64,000 bases of DNA, taken from assembly GCA_963693085.1 (NCBI GenBank), contig OY856411.1:71840001-71904000 (forward strand), written 5' to 3'. Made by a program: the position numbers and the translations under genes. Each line of letters begins with the position of its first letter. Position 1 is the stretch's first letter. The DNA is from Alisma plantago-aquatica. Taxonomy: Eukaryota > Streptophyta > Magnoliopsida > Alismatales > Alismataceae. This document shows, piece after piece, positions 23,277 to 34,914 of this stretch. The notes below the pieces were generated by a model, which saw nothing but the letters and a program-made list of their open reading frames with translations, made no database searches and was not told the origin of the DNA.

Positions 23277-24188
23277 GAAATTTTTTGACAGCTTCTGGAA
23301 ACTTTCTGTTAACATTCCTTTATTGGAGGCGATTGAGCAGATACCCTCTTATGGTAAGTTTCTAAATGATATAATTACCAAGAAGAGGAAGATTCCTAAT
23401 ACTGAGGTGGTAGTTCTTAAAGAGCAGGTTAGCGCCTTCATTTTGGGAACATTGCCACCAAAGCGACAAGATCCGGGCTGCTTCAATATCTCATGTTACA
23501 TTAGCAAGGTGAAATTTGGCGAAGCATTGTGTGATTCCGGGGAAAGTATAAATTTGATTCCCCTATCTAATTTAAGAAGATGGGGCTTACAGAATCTAGA
23601 CAAAGCAACAAGACGATTCAACTCACAGATAATTCTATGGTTAAGCCATATGGAATTTGTGAGGATGTCTTGGTGAAAGTTGACAAATTTGTATTTCTAG
23701 CCGATTTTGTAGTTATGGATATGCAAGATGAACAAGGGAATGAGTTGCTCTTAGGAAGACCCTTCCAGGCTACCGCTGATATGATCCTGGAAATGGGCAG
23801 AGGCCGTCTAACGTTGGGTATAGCAGATGACAGATTTGAGATGGTCATGCCACCAAGTACAACACAATCACAGGCAAAGGAGCAATGTCATATGGTGAAG
23901 CACTTTGATAAGAACATTTCTCTTTGTTTAGGGAAGCCATTTCTGGAAATGGCTCATGTGATGACTAAGGTAGACAAAGGGACACTGGTCGTGGATATCA
24001 TGGAACAAACAAAAGTTGTACCTCTTTGCAAAGCCGTGGGTTATCCAAACGATGAAGAGGAAGAAATTTCTCTATCTACTGAGGATGGTGCTATAGCAGT
24101 CTCGATGATCGACTCATATCCAAAATTTCCCCTTGAGGCATGCCTATTCAATGTCATGGATGATTGGATGAGAAACACATCTCTATGA
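23277..24188 (+). pseudogene. Athila aspartic protease
   Basis: The stretch begins with LLEAIEQIPSYGKFLNDIIT, a standard lead-in to plant Gypsy protease. The active-site segment reads ALCDSGESINLIPLSNL; family members usually have DLGASINLMP, so the residue two after the catalytic Asp-x-Gly is changed to Glu. A frameshift near 23580 moves to a second frame containing VKPYGICEDVLVKVDKFVF, LADFVVMDM and LLLGRPFQATADMILEM, the protease flap and C-terminal part. The enzyme would cleave the gag-pol polyprotein. Confidence 0.85.
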
Positions 24189-24229
24189 GAATGTGTAAAG
24201 ATGCTTCAAGTGCTTCCTTGCTATTATGC

Positions 24230-25830
24230 CAAGGACTATGAGGATCTAGGGCCGCTGCCACCACCGCTTCAATCTTTGTTGGTCAGCCGCCCCAGATCTC
24301 GAGTTGAAGCCGCTACCCCCTCATTTGAAATATGCTTTCTTATCAGATGATGAGAAGCTCCCGGTGACCATTTCGGCATGTCTGAGTGCCAAGGATGAAG
24401 AACAGTTGATGATCGTGCTAAGGAACCACCGTAGTGCATTCGGGTGGTCAGTCTCTAATATTAAGGGGATTTCCCCTACTCTTGGTCAGCACAAGATTCA
24501 GCTCAAGGAAGGAGCCAAGCTGGTGATTCATCCACAACGTCGACTTAACCCGAGCATGATGGAGGTCGTCTAGAAGGAGGTGATTAAGCTCCTTTCTGCG
24601 GGAATCATCTATGCCATTTCAGACTCGATGTGGGTAAGCCCAACATAGGTAGTCCCTAAGAAAGGGGGAATTACTGTTACTCAAAATTTGCTAAATGAAC
24701 ATGTCACTACCCGATTGGTAACCAGGTGGCGAGTGTGCATGGATTACCGTCGCCTCAATTCTGCCACTTTGAAAGACCATTTTCCTCTTCCATTTATTGA
24801 TCGGATTTTAGAGCAGCTAGCTGGCCACTCACATTTTTGCTTTTTGGACGGTTATTCTAGCTATGATCAAATTTCTATGGTCCTGAAGGATCAAGAGAAG
24901 TCTACCTTCACTTGTCCTTATGGGACTTTTGCATATCCCCGCATGTCGTTTGGGTTATGCAATGCACCGACCACTTTTCAGCGTTGTATGTTTGCTATAT
25001 TTTCTGATATGGTTGAGCACTATTTAGAGGTTTTCATGGATGATTTTTCCATCTACAGTGCATCGTTTGATGAGTGCTTATATAATTTGGATAAAGTTTT
25101 ACAAAGATGTGAGGACACACATCTAGTCCTTAATTGGGAAAAATGTCATATGATGGTTAGCGAAGGAATTGTGCTTGGACACAAGGTGTCTAGCAAGGGA
25201 CTGGAGGTGGATCCAGTCAAGATTGAGGTTATTTCCAAACTACCCCCACCAAATTCAGTGAAAGGGGTGAGGAGTTTTCTCGGTCATGCAAGGTTTTATC
25301 GCCGTTTCATTAAGGATTTCTCTAAAATTGCTAAACCGTTGTCTGAATTACTTGAGAAGGATGTCGCATTTGATTTCAATGAGAAATGCATACATGCCTT
25401 TAATGTCCTTAAAGAAAAATTAATTTATGTACCGATTGTATAAAAGCCAGATTGGACTAAGCCCTTTGAGCTTATGTGTGATGCGTCAGATTTTGCTATA
25501 GTGGCTGTTCTTGGGCAGCATTTTGAGAACAAACCCACAGTTATTTTCTATGCATCTAAAACTTTAAATGATGCACAACTTAATTATACCACCACTGAAA
25601 AAGAGTTACTTGCCTTGGTTTTCACATTTGAAAAATTTAGGCAATATTTAGTGGGGTTAAAAGTTGTGGTTTGGGCGGACCATGTTGCCATCAAATACTT
25701 AATGGAAAAGAAAGATGCCAAGCCTAGATTGATTAGGTGGATCTTGCTCTTGTAAGAGTTTGACATCAAAATTAAAGATAAGATGAGCATTGAAAACGTG
25801 GTTGCGGACCACTTGTCTCGGTTAGAGTAG
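24230..25830 (+). pseudogene. Athila reverse transcriptase and RNase H
   Basis: RT begins with LKYAFLSDDEKLPVTISACL and the HKIQLKEGAK region. It then has WRVCMDYRRLNSATLKDHFP, FLDGYSSYDQI, SFGLCNAPTTFQRCM and the catalytic box VFMDDFSIY (the FMDD form usual in Athila). The connection reads FLGHARFYRRFIKDFSKIA. RNase H follows: [30 protein letters not shown] and [17 protein letters not shown] stops fall at about 24571, 24646, 25441 and 25753. RT copies element RNA to DNA; here the gene is inactive but well preserved in sequence. Confidence 0.92.
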
Positions 25831-25959
25831 GTAGATGAGAGAGATATCAATATACCCATTACTAAGACATTTCCCAATGAGAAAATCCTTTCAATAAAAT
25901 CTAAGGATCCATGGTTTTTGAATATTGTGAATTATCTTATATGTAAGGAAATACCAGAC

Positions 25960-27198
25960 GATTGGAATTATTAAGAAAAGAAGAGATTTTTCCATTCTTT
26001 AAGATATTATTTTTGGGATGACCCAATTTTGTTGAGACAGTGTAGGGATGGCATCTTAGGCAGGTGTGTACCAAAAGATGAATATGATAGTGTGCTCAGT
26101 CACTGTCATACACTACCTACTGGCGGTCATCATGTGAGCACAAGGACAACAACCAAAGTGTTAGAGAGTGGCCTCTATTGGCCTACACTCTTTCGGGATG
26201 CCTATGACTATGTGAAAAGATGTGATTCATGTCAAAGGGCGGGCAACATCTCAAGGCGGCAAGAGATGCCCCTCAACGTGTTTCAAGAGGTTGAGGTATT
26301 TGATTTATGGGGCATCAACTTCATGGGACCATTTGTGTCCTCAAATTCCAACTTATATATTTTTCTTGTCGTTGATTATGTGTGGAAGTGGGTAGAGGAA
26401 ATACCCACAAGGACTAATGACGTTGCGGTAGTGTGCAGGTTCATGAAAGAAAATATTTTTTGTAGGTTTGGTGTGCCACAGATTATTATAAGTGATGGAG
26501 GCACCCACTTCACGAACAAGAAATTTTCTACCTTATTGAGTAAATACGGGGTCAAACACAATGTTGGTACCCCGTATCACTCGCAGACGCAAGGCCAAGT
26601 CGAGGTTTCCAATCAAGAGATCAAGAAGATATTGGAACGCACTATGGCATCTTCAAGAAAGAATTAGAGTTTACAACTACCAGATTCTTTATGGACATAT
26701 AGGACCGCCTTTAAAACACCTATAGGCACTACACCTTTTAGGCTGGTTTACGGGCGGGCTTGTCATCTGCTGGTCGAGTTAGAGCACAAAGCACATTGGG
26801 CGCTACGAAAGCTTAATATGAGCTATGATGATGCAAGAAAGAAGAGAATGCTAGAGCTCAATGAGTTAGATGAGCTTAGGATGAATGCTTATGAGAACCA
26901 AAGGATCTATAAAGAATGGAAAAAGCAACTCCATGACTGCCACATTCAAATGTGTGTTTTCAAAAAGGGTGATCGCGTGTTATTATTCAATTCGAGGTTA
27001 AAGTTGCATCCCAGGAAACTGAAATCCCAGTGGAGTGGACCTATTATGGTGGAAGATATCCGACCACATGGTGTTATTATGTTGAGAGATGGAGAGCTAA
27101 CGTTCTTAGTGAGTGGTCAACGACTAAAACTCTACTATGGGGAAGATTTCACAAAAACAATGCATAAGGTTAAATTCATGGAGCCTAAGGAAGAATGA
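25960..27198 (+). pseudogene. Athila integrase
   Basis: The HHCC zinc region is intact: HCHTLPTGGHH, then RCDSCQRAGNIS. In the catalytic core the first Asp is missing: the sequence has WGINFMGPF where the family has WGIDFMGPF. The second Asp (IISDGGTHFTN) and the Glu (QGQVEVSNQEIKKIL) are present. After a stop at 26665 the frame goes on with [19 protein letters not shown], then [20 protein letters not shown] and the C-terminal [15 protein letters not shown]. Loss of the first DDE residue alone would abolish strand transfer. The change GAT/GAC to AAC is a G-to-A transition. Confidence 0.9.
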
Positions 27199-27242
27199 AA
27201 GGGATGATTTCGTCTAGCCTAAGACGTTAAAGTAGGGCGCTT

Positions 27243-27260
27243 GTTGGGAGGCAACCCAAC
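27243..27260 (+). promoter_or_regulatory. Conserved stem-loop after Athila pol
   Basis: GTTGGGAGGCAACCCAAC can pair with itself (arms GTTGGG/CCCAAC). I recall a similar GGGAGGCAACCC block at this place in other Athila-like elements; its role is unknown to me. Confidence 0.45.
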
Positions 27261-27385
27261 CATTGGTAGTTCACATTTTTCTAGTTTTTTTATTTTCTAT
27301 CGTGTTTTCAAGTGAGTTTGGTTAATTTCATTTTTAGTGTAAAAATGATACCCTAAAGCGTTTTCTTAGTGTGAAGTACTGATAG

Positions 27386-27925
27386 AAAGTCGATACCATT
27401 GACCACAGTGTCAATGGTAGCGATGTGGGTGCAGGAAAGAGGCTACAGAAAATTTTCTGAGTCGATACCATCGACGGCCTCATCGATGGTATCGACCTAC
27501 CATCAATGACATCGGAAAAAAAGAAAGCGCCAGGTTGATAATATCGACCCCCGAGTCAATACTCACGAGATCCCTAAAGATTTTCAGATGAATTCATCTC
27601 AATGAAATCAATACCATCGACGGGGCGGTCGATGGTATAAACTCTGCAGTAGTAACGAAGTGTCGTCGGGGCCTCGTGAAGATCAAGGACACATAAAGTG
27701 TCGATACCATCGACATTTTGTCGATGTTATCGACTTGACACATCACCAATATGCGAGAAGATATCAACGATGCTCGCCTTGATGACCGTCGATCCGTGGG
27801 ATGGGTCGATACCATCGACCCGTGTCGATGGTATCGATGCATCATCGATCCGGGCCACAACATCCAGCCATCGACGACCGTCGATAACAACGAATACCCG
27901 GATTGTGCCTCATCGATGGTATCGA
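27386..27925. repeat. TCGATACCATCGA hairpin array, internal copy
   Basis: At least six motif pairs or half-pairs occur, for example GTCGATACCATCGAC with its reverse complement at about 27806-27836 and 27697-27732. The motif is the same as in the LTRs, but the sequence between motifs is different. Confidence 0.9.
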
Positions 27926-27950
27926 TGGGTCAATAGTGGTGGCGATCTCA

Positions 27951-27960
27951 GCTATAAAAG
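27951..27960 (+). promoter_or_regulatory. Candidate internal TATA box upstream of the ATHILA ORF
   Basis: CTATAAAAGG lies about 200 bp before the likely ATG (28157) and just downstream of the hairpin array. A CT-rich leader follows (TTCTCTTCACATCTTC). This is a strong plant TATA consensus, but its use is inferred. Confidence 0.55.
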
Positions 27961-28156
27961 GAGGGGTTGAATTCATTTTCTCTTCACATCTTCAGACCTT
28001 TTCCTTTCCTACTTGCGCTTGAGCACTTGTGAGCAACCGGAGGTCTTCACCGAGCATCTAGCAATCAAGCAATCATCACTGAGCTCTTCATCGACATTGG
28101 AGATCATCTTCTCTGACCTTCACTGAGCTCTTCTTCGTTATCTTTTTCTATTCACA

Positions 28157-29739
28157 ATGGTGAGGACAACATGAGCTTCTTCCGCGCGGGCTTCTCCCAT
28201 GGAGATTGACACGTTCGTGCCACCACTGCTAGGCTCTATTCCCCATCTGAGGATTGCCCACCCTTCGGTGAACGTGAAGAAAATCTTTGATGAGTTGAAG
28301 AAGTGGACAATAGAGCCCACTTGTTACGTTGATCGAGCAATGATCCATGACCTTGGCTTTGAGGACAACCTCACCTATGTCCTCCTTGGTCAAGTTGGGA
28401 GGAGGGCAATAGCTTGGGAAGAGCAGATTCCCTGTCATGAAGCGGGCCATCCATTCTTTGGCGAGTGGCCAACTTATAAGGAGATCATGGCAGAGTTCAT
28501 GGCCTCCCTCGACATCTATGTTGTGCCCAATTACCTTATCGCCACTGACCGTGAGTGGATCAAGGGCCGTGTTTCCTTCCGTTTGTTCAACCACAACTAT
28601 AATATTACGCTTGACAAATTCAACTCGATATACAACTGATGGCACTCACCCAAGCAGTTCTGACGACCGGATAAACAGGTCGATTATGATGCGATGTTTG
28701 CGGTGCTGGTAACCACTCCGACGGGAAAATCTATCAGCTATCATAATGCAGCGGTGGTCGAATTTGAGCACCCATTCGTACGGGTTTTACACCGTATGCT
28801 TTGCATCACCTTTTTTGTTCGCGGCGAGCTTTCTTTGAGCAAATTCCAGGAGATAGATTTATTCTTCTTTTACAAGCTGCTGAAGAGGGAAAAGTTAAAC
28901 TGGGGCGTGTTTTCTTGACGCGCATGATGGCCGTGAAGAGGAGTACCAGAAGATCCCCTATTCACTTTGGGGGACTTATCACGCCATTAGCCCTCTACCT
29001 TGGGATAGAACTGTCATCCCTTCCTCCATTGGTTAGCAAAATTCCGGTGAATCTTTCTCATTTCCACCACTCCAACCTTCTGACAGTTTGTGACGGCATG
29101 GTCTATGCGCACCGCCACATCAACAAAGAGTATCAGGAGTGTGCACTCCCTAATCTTGTCTTCAACATTCAAGGGGCCCAGTACTTCAGGTGGCCCATTA
29201 TTGCAATCAAAGACTCAGTAAGTGAAGAAGACGTGGGTAACAATGACGACAGCGATGAGAATGAAGAGGAAGATGAGACTTTCACTCCTCTTCGGGCATG
29301 AGTGGTACCGAGGAAGCAACCACACTTCTACTCGGGTGCATCATCATCCTCACAGTCTCCACCACCAAAACCCTCTCAGGAAGGAGAGGACGTCTATTCG
29401 ATGTAGGGAATGTACAACATGCTCCAAAGCATCCAAGAGACACATCAGCAGCACACTGCCTCCTTCGCCAATATCCAGGATACCACAAATAAGTTGTTTG
29501 TGAATCAACAAGCCATCTTCGAGAATGAACGTCAGCTGTTCGCAAATCAACAACAGGTTTATGACCGGTTGGGGAGGATCAAACAACAGCAGCAACCGTT
29601 CTATGATCATTACTGGAGCCAAAACTACTTCAGGGGTTATCCTCAACCTCCGCCCATGCCGCCATATGATTCAAACTTCCAGGGGCAATATCCATCTTGG
29701 GATCCCACCGCCCCACAGTATCCACCACCGGAGCAGTAA
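28157..29739 (+). pseudogene. ATHILA-type third ORF (env position), broken
   Basis: The ORF lies between integrase and the 3' LTR. The likely start is the ATG at 28157 (MVRTT then TGA). The frame runs on from 28199 with FDELKKWTIEPTCYVDRAMI, then TDREWIKGRVSFRLFNHNY, a stop at 28637, then FEHPFVRVLHRMLCITFFVR. A frameshift near 28880 leads to RRSPIHFGGLITPLALYLGI and an acidic tail (DDSDENEEEDE). A Gln-rich frame follows (29410-29739) and ends in Pro-rich repeats. The layout matches the plant ATHILA ORF1 family (PF03078-like). The function of this family is not known; I saw no membrane segment. It may have its own promoter. Confidence 0.78.
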
Positions 29740-31255
29740 ACGATATCACTATTCCACCTACTGAGATTGTTTTTGACTATGAGGCCATAGTCAAATTCAA
29801 TCTTAGGGGGGAGATGGAACAATTTCTATCTTTTATTTCCTTTCCTATCTTTTATTTCCTTTTCTTTTTAGAATTTTTCTTAGTTTTTAGGATCCACATG
29901 CTATATAGTGTATCTGTGGATGTCTAATGTTAATGTGTCATCTCAATGTTTTTACATGGGAGTTATGGGTGTCATTATCTAAAATCGGAGCATAATTGAA
30001 AAATTTTCATGAATTTGCAAGTTGAAGTTGTTTGAAATTGAGCACTTAACCTATGAAAATAATTGAGTTTGTCAACTTTAAAACATAAGATCATAATCGT
30101 ACATCCTTATGATTCAAGAAATGTGGATGGACATGGATGTTGAGCCTAAACTGACCAAATGGTAATGGGACTTTAATCTAAAGTGAGAGAGAGAAACCCT
30201 TTGATTTATTATTACACATGTCAGTAAAGAGGGAAATATAATCTATTCCAATGGTTTTGTTCATTAGTCTTGTGATCTATCCCTTTCATTTCATTCAATA
30301 TCCACCATAAGAACTGGAAGAACTTGTAGTTTTTCATCTCTTGAATGCATGACATGTAGATAGGATTTCATTGTAGCTAGATTTTGTATCTATGCATTCA
30401 CACATTCTCAAGTGCATGTCATTATAGTTGCATTTTGCATACTCTAGAGCATATAAGACTTTTTGTGCCTTATTTCTTCTGGAAAATAAGAAAAATAGGA
30501 AAATTGTTCTATATCCTCTGAAAAGTAATTTGTAAGGCATCAATGATGTTAGCTAAATGGAAATAAGACCGAAACCAAATATGGTGAATGTTCTTCTAGT
30601 CAATTGAAAAAATGAGGGCTTGGAAAAAAAGAGAAGAAATGTAAAAAAAAGAGAGAAAGGAACTTGTTGAACCTGCATGTATATATAAAGGAAAGAGGAA
30701 TAAGCACATAATGTAGTTTTAGTAGTCATTCCATCTTATCTTGAGACAAAATGATAATGCATGCATCATTCTACCTAAACATTTAGGCATTAGGTCATTT
30801 TCATATGCATATGCATCATTTAGGCCATTTTGTTGGTTTTGCATGATAAAACTATTTGGTGCTTCTCTTTCTTCCACAACCGCCCATTACATCCACTCAT
30901 TGCTCAAAATGATAGGCCACCCATGATTATCTCCTCATTATTTTATACCAGGAGATCTGCTTCCATTTAGATGGTAGTTAGGACTTGAGCAATGTAGATA
31001 GGAGATCACAAGATGCACTATGTTTGAACCGGAGGAATTTATTATATCAACTACTTTATTTGATAGTGTTTGATGATCTTGTGGTGGACATTTCATATTG
31101 ATGATTATTGTCCCTTTAGGGTAGTTATCGTTCTGTGGTCAGTGAGGGCCGACATGTGCATGACAGGTGGGAGTCATATTGAGCTATCTTTTATGAAGAT
31201 GAAGTAATCACATGAATTGAAAGTATTCATTTGGCGACTATTTCAGATTTTGTGT
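29740..31255. other. Non-coding 3' region of the Athila element
   Basis: AT-rich, with an A/G-rich stretch near 30600-30670. Short ORFs on both strands show no domain. Typical of the long untranslated 3' region in this group. Confidence 0.6.
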
Positions 31256-31297
31256 TACTCGAGGACGAACAGCGTTTAAGTTCGGGGTGTTTTGATG
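31256..31297 (+). repeat. Second PPT-like block
   Basis: ACTCGAGGACGAACAGCGTT, then AAGTTCGGGGTGTTTTGATG, resembles the true PPT block at 31551-31590 (GCTCGAGGATGAGCAATGTT, then CAAGCCTAGGGGAGTTTGAC). It is about 290 bp upstream of it. Confidence 0.65.
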
Positions 31298-31570
31298 AAT
31301 GCATATTCACCAGGGAATTCAATTATCATTTTTGGACAAATTCAATTAAACACATTTAATTTCACTCATTAATTATCAAAATGCATCATAATGTGAAAAT
31401 TACTTAATTGATTCGATTATCAAGGTTTTAACTAATTTATGATGATTTAATGCAGATCTTGATAAGTTTGAACAATCAGCGGGGCCCTCCTTCTCTCACC
31501 CTTGGTTCTCTTTAGTTGACTCTCGCAATTCTATTCTACAGTTTTATGCTCGAGGATGAGCAATGTTCAA

Positions 31571-31583
31571 GCCTAGGGGAGTT
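31571..31583 (+). promoter_or_regulatory. Polypurine tract of the Athila element
   Basis: GCCTAGGGGAGTT directly precedes the 3' LTR start TGACGCAGG. Confidence 0.75.
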
Positions 31584-33198
31584 TGACGCAGGGGTTTTGA
31601 GTCATTTTTATAGACTGATTTTGAATACGTTTTATGTGTATTTTTATCATATTCGTGATTAATATCACATGATTAAATACCTTTAGTCTATAATCTCTTT
31701 TTGCATCAAATTTATCTTGTTTCATCTTATTTTGTATAAAAGATCATATTTGTTGGATTTGATTGGTGTTCCTCTTTTCTTTTTAGGCAATTCGGATATC
31801 TACATCTGTCGATACCATCAACGAATGGTCGATACTATCGACCTGGTCACAGTGTATTGCCGGAGAAGAGCAACCAGAAGTTGATACCATCGATGGGACT
31901 GTCGATGGTATCGAGAGAGTGTCAACGAGCCAGATTTCGAGGTATCGATACTATTGACCCAAAGTCAATACCATCGACCTCGCCTTAGCAAACTTAGATT
32001 CAGCATCGAATTCTAGAGAAAAGTGACGCCTAAGGTGTCGATACCATCGACACACCTTTGATGGTATCGAGGCAACAACAGAGAGGACCCCAAGAATCGC
32101 GCAAGCACCGATGCCTCATGCAGATCGATACCATCGACCCGCGTCGATGGTATCGACGCCGTTAGATCAGGTTCTGCTAAAGATTGTGTCTAATCGTACG
32201 GTGGTGATTTTTGGGCGACCTAAAGTGGTGCATATACCTAATTAAGGTGGCCCTAAGCAATCTATCACATCATTTGCCACTAGAGAAGTCTCAAGAAAGA
32301 GAGGAGAGAAGAACGGAGCCGAGAGCGACACCCCGATCATTTCGAGAGCTGCAGAAGATGTTTTCCACCGCCAGAAGGTTGTAGAACGTTCACCCCACGC
32401 CAAGGAATGCCCGAATCTCCTCTGTTCAGGGGTTTACATTACATCTATTCACGTTTCCCTATGTTTTCCATTTCTCTCATCATGTTTTTCATTGAGATGA
32501 ACATGCGGGGCTAATCCCCTTTATCTTTAGGACCGGGAGTAACCCGGGTAATCGTTGTATGATACTTTTTACATAGTTCATCATAATTTGTCTCTTAAAC
32601 CCGTAGCATGATGTCATTTTCTCAATTATATCATTATGATTGATCACCCTAATGATAATCTAATACCTTTAATTACTTTGAAAGAAGAATTAACGGTTGA
32701 AAAGAGACAGATATCACATTAACTAATAAATCCTTTGAACAAGGTGATGTACAGTTAATGGTGGAAACCCAGAGTGTGATCTTCATGTACCTAATTTAGG
32801 GTATATGTTACTACTATCGTGGAATCGACCTAGATTTAGGTAGTGAATTGTATCGCGACAGAGAATAATTCTGAATACAGGACACTACCCAGAATAGGAG
32901 ATGAATTAGGATAATTGTGTAGGAATGCATGCAATGAGAACCTATGGTGAAACCGCAATCCTAAAGATTCCATCTTTAATTGATTAAACCAACCATTTAA
33001 TCAATTTTTTTGCTTTCGTTTCTTTTTCTTTTCTTTTTCAATCAACTCTCAAACCATTTTAATCGGTCTAGCTGATCGCAAATAGTTAATAGTACTCCAC
33101 TAAATAAAATATGTTCCCTGAGTTCGACTCAGGCCTCACAAAGGCCTATATTACTTTGGCGCATGCACTTGTGTTTTACACAAGGTAAATTCTTGTCA
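31584..33198 (+). mobile_element. 3' LTR of the Athila element (1,615 bp)
   Basis: It starts TGACGCAGGGG and ends TTCTTGTCA; matches 19923-21530 throughout. The hairpin array is at about 31808-32160 and is followed by the TSD ATGTC. Confidence 0.92.
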
Positions 33199-33673
33199 AT
33201 GTCACACATCTAGAAGATTATGGACACATTACACCACGTCCACCATAATTCTTGTAGACACCTACATGAACACCATGCATAGAATAAAACATACCAGAAG
33301 TAGAACTAACGGATACTTAGAGCATGCCATCTTGATGGTGGACATCATATGGGTTATATGGACAACCAGAAACAAAATTATATTTAATAATCTCACCTTA
33401 TCCATTCAGCATACCATTCAACATGAGGACTTAACATATCATGATTTCTTGCATACTAGGTCACAACAATAGGAACGGGGACAGAATCCACAGGGACCAA
33501 TACAACTAGATGAATGAACACAATATCCCAAGAACATTGACGCTAGGCTAGATGGAGGGAGTAGGAGAAAATTGAAGATCAAAAGAATATTAAAGGAACC
33601 ATAAGGCAAGCTTATCTGGAGGCCACCCACTCAAAGACGATGGACATTTTGAAGAATGAATGTTAATGAGGCA

Positions 33674-33676
<3 letters not shown>
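33199..33676 (+). mobile_element. LINE 3' part, continuation after the Athila element
   Basis: Begins with the second TSD copy (ATGTC, 33199-33203). The frame 33266-33472 reads LEHAILMVDIIWVIWTTRNK then IIFNN, the WxxWxxRN peptide near the end of plant LINE ORF2, and stops at TAG 33470-33472. A 3' UTR of about 200 bp follows and runs into (TA)n at 33677, which hides the poly(A) tail. Confidence 0.8.

Positions 33677-33756
<80 letters not shown>
33677..33756. repeat. (TA)n followed by (GA)n microsatellite
   Basis: About 56 bp of TA then about 26 bp of GA. Forms the left border of the next MITE. Confidence 0.95.
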
Positions 33757-33761
<5 letters not shown>

Positions 33762-34150
33762 AGGCTAGAACACACTCGAGTGTATTTAGAGCAGAATACA
33801 CTCAAGTAGTTTTTCATGATGCAATATTTTTTTCAAAAATATAATCTGTTGATCTTCTTAAACATCTTTTGAATAGCTCATATACAAAATTTTAGCACAT
33901 TTGGACATTTGTAGGTCATGTTATAAAGACCGCAAAAATTATGCATTTCAAATTAGTTTCGCGCGTCGATTTTGTTTCCCTGGGATGAGTGACTTACACT
34001 CATCCAAATGGGCTCAAACTTTGTATGTAGCCTAGTTATAGTATGACAGTGAAGATCAATGGTTTACATTTTGCAAAAAAATAGTCTTGATATGCAAACA
34101 CACTTGAGTGTATTTGTGTGATATGTACACTCGAGTGTATTCTATCCTGA

Positions 34151-34153
<3 letters not shown>
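33757..34153. mobile_element. MITE with about 55-bp TIRs, bounded by (TA)n
   Basis: The left end reads AGTTAGGCTAGAACACACTC then GAGTGTATT, with a second CACTCAAGT block inside. The reverse complement of the right end reads GAGTCAGGATAGAATACACT then CGAGTGTA, again with CACTCAAGT inside. The interior is non-coding. Microsatellite TA arrays lie on both sides, as in the rice Micron MITE family. Confidence 0.75.

Positions 34154-34211
<58 letters not shown>
34154..34211. repeat. (TA)n microsatellite
   Basis: About 58 bp of TA forming the right border of the MITE. ORFs reading YIYIYI across it are artefacts. Confidence 0.95.
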
Positions 34212-34215
<4 letters not shown>

Positions 34216-34244
34216 CACTCACACTCTTTCTCTTGGGGATACAC

Positions 34245-34249
34245 CTCTG
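34245..34249. repeat. Probable TSD of the Copia element, left
   Basis: CTCTG before the LTR; the right flank is CGCTG at 43243-43247 (4 of 5 match). Confidence 0.6.
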
Positions 34250-34803
34250 TGTTGGGTTTTATTGGAGGCAGAGAAGGCAGCGGAAAAAAAAAATTCTCCT
34301 CCCCAATCCCAGAAGAAGGAAACGTGTCAATGTCTATACAATAGGAAAGGATGGTTTGTGGAATCATACCTTGTCCCGCGGATTGCTCGGCGACAATACC
34401 TTGTGGCTTGTGCGGTCTTCACCTCCGGACTTAGACGGTGTCTGTGCAGCTCCTGGTCGTACCGTGACTGACGACTCCTGGTCTCACCGGGACTGTCGGG
34501 ATTGACAAATGTCCTCCGAGCGGCAGAAATCTCCCACCTCTGAAGTAGTCCACACGGACCACCTAGAACTCCAATCTCCTTGTCCCACAAGGAATTGGAA
34601 GGAGTCACACCCTCTTGTCAGTGTACTAGTCACAGACACACTCTCCTGCCACCAGTCACTTTCTGCAGTTGTCTTTCCCTTGTTGTGCCTCCCTTATCGG
34701 GTAGCACTTGCTCGGGCTCTCTCGGTTACCAAAACGAGAGAGAACGACAACTTTACAGAGCAACTGGTTGCACTGAGTTGTACTTTGAGAAGCCCCCAAT
34801 ACC

Positions 34804-34813
34804 CCTATATATA
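34804..34813 (-). promoter_or_regulatory. Candidate TATA box of the Copia LTR
   Basis: CTATATATAG, self-complementary, conserved in the other full LTR (about 41554-41563). On the minus strand it lies about 100 bp downstream of the palindrome array, which would place the array in U3. Confidence 0.5.
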
Positions 34814-34914
34814 GGAGGGTCATGGGACAGGGTTCTCTATCCCGAGCAATGTGGGACTAAAGCAAGAGTAGAAGGGTTCGAGATTTTCCACAAAAACAAC
34901 CAACTGCGTAACCT

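Larger units (their letters stand above)
19923..33198 (+). mobile_element. Athila-type Ty3-gypsy retrotransposon, full length (13,276 bp)
   Basis: Two LTRs of about 1.6 kb, a tRNA-Asp-type PBS, gag, protease, RT/RNase H, integrase, a third ORF of the ATHILA type and a PPT occur in order, flanked by the 5-bp TSD ATGTC. By hand count the first 100 bases of the two LTRs differ at about nine positions, so the insertion is old. All genes carry stops or frameshifts. It sits inside the LINE C-terminal coding region. Confidence 0.95.

Noticed and set aside
20148..27925. CRISPR-like arrays of short palindromic repeats
   Set aside because: The context is plant LTR retrotransposons, spacing is irregular, motifs vary and there are no uniform spacers or cas genes.
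29282..29646. Minus-strand ORFs opposite the ATHILA-type ORF
   Set aside because: Shadow frames; the plus strand carries the family match.
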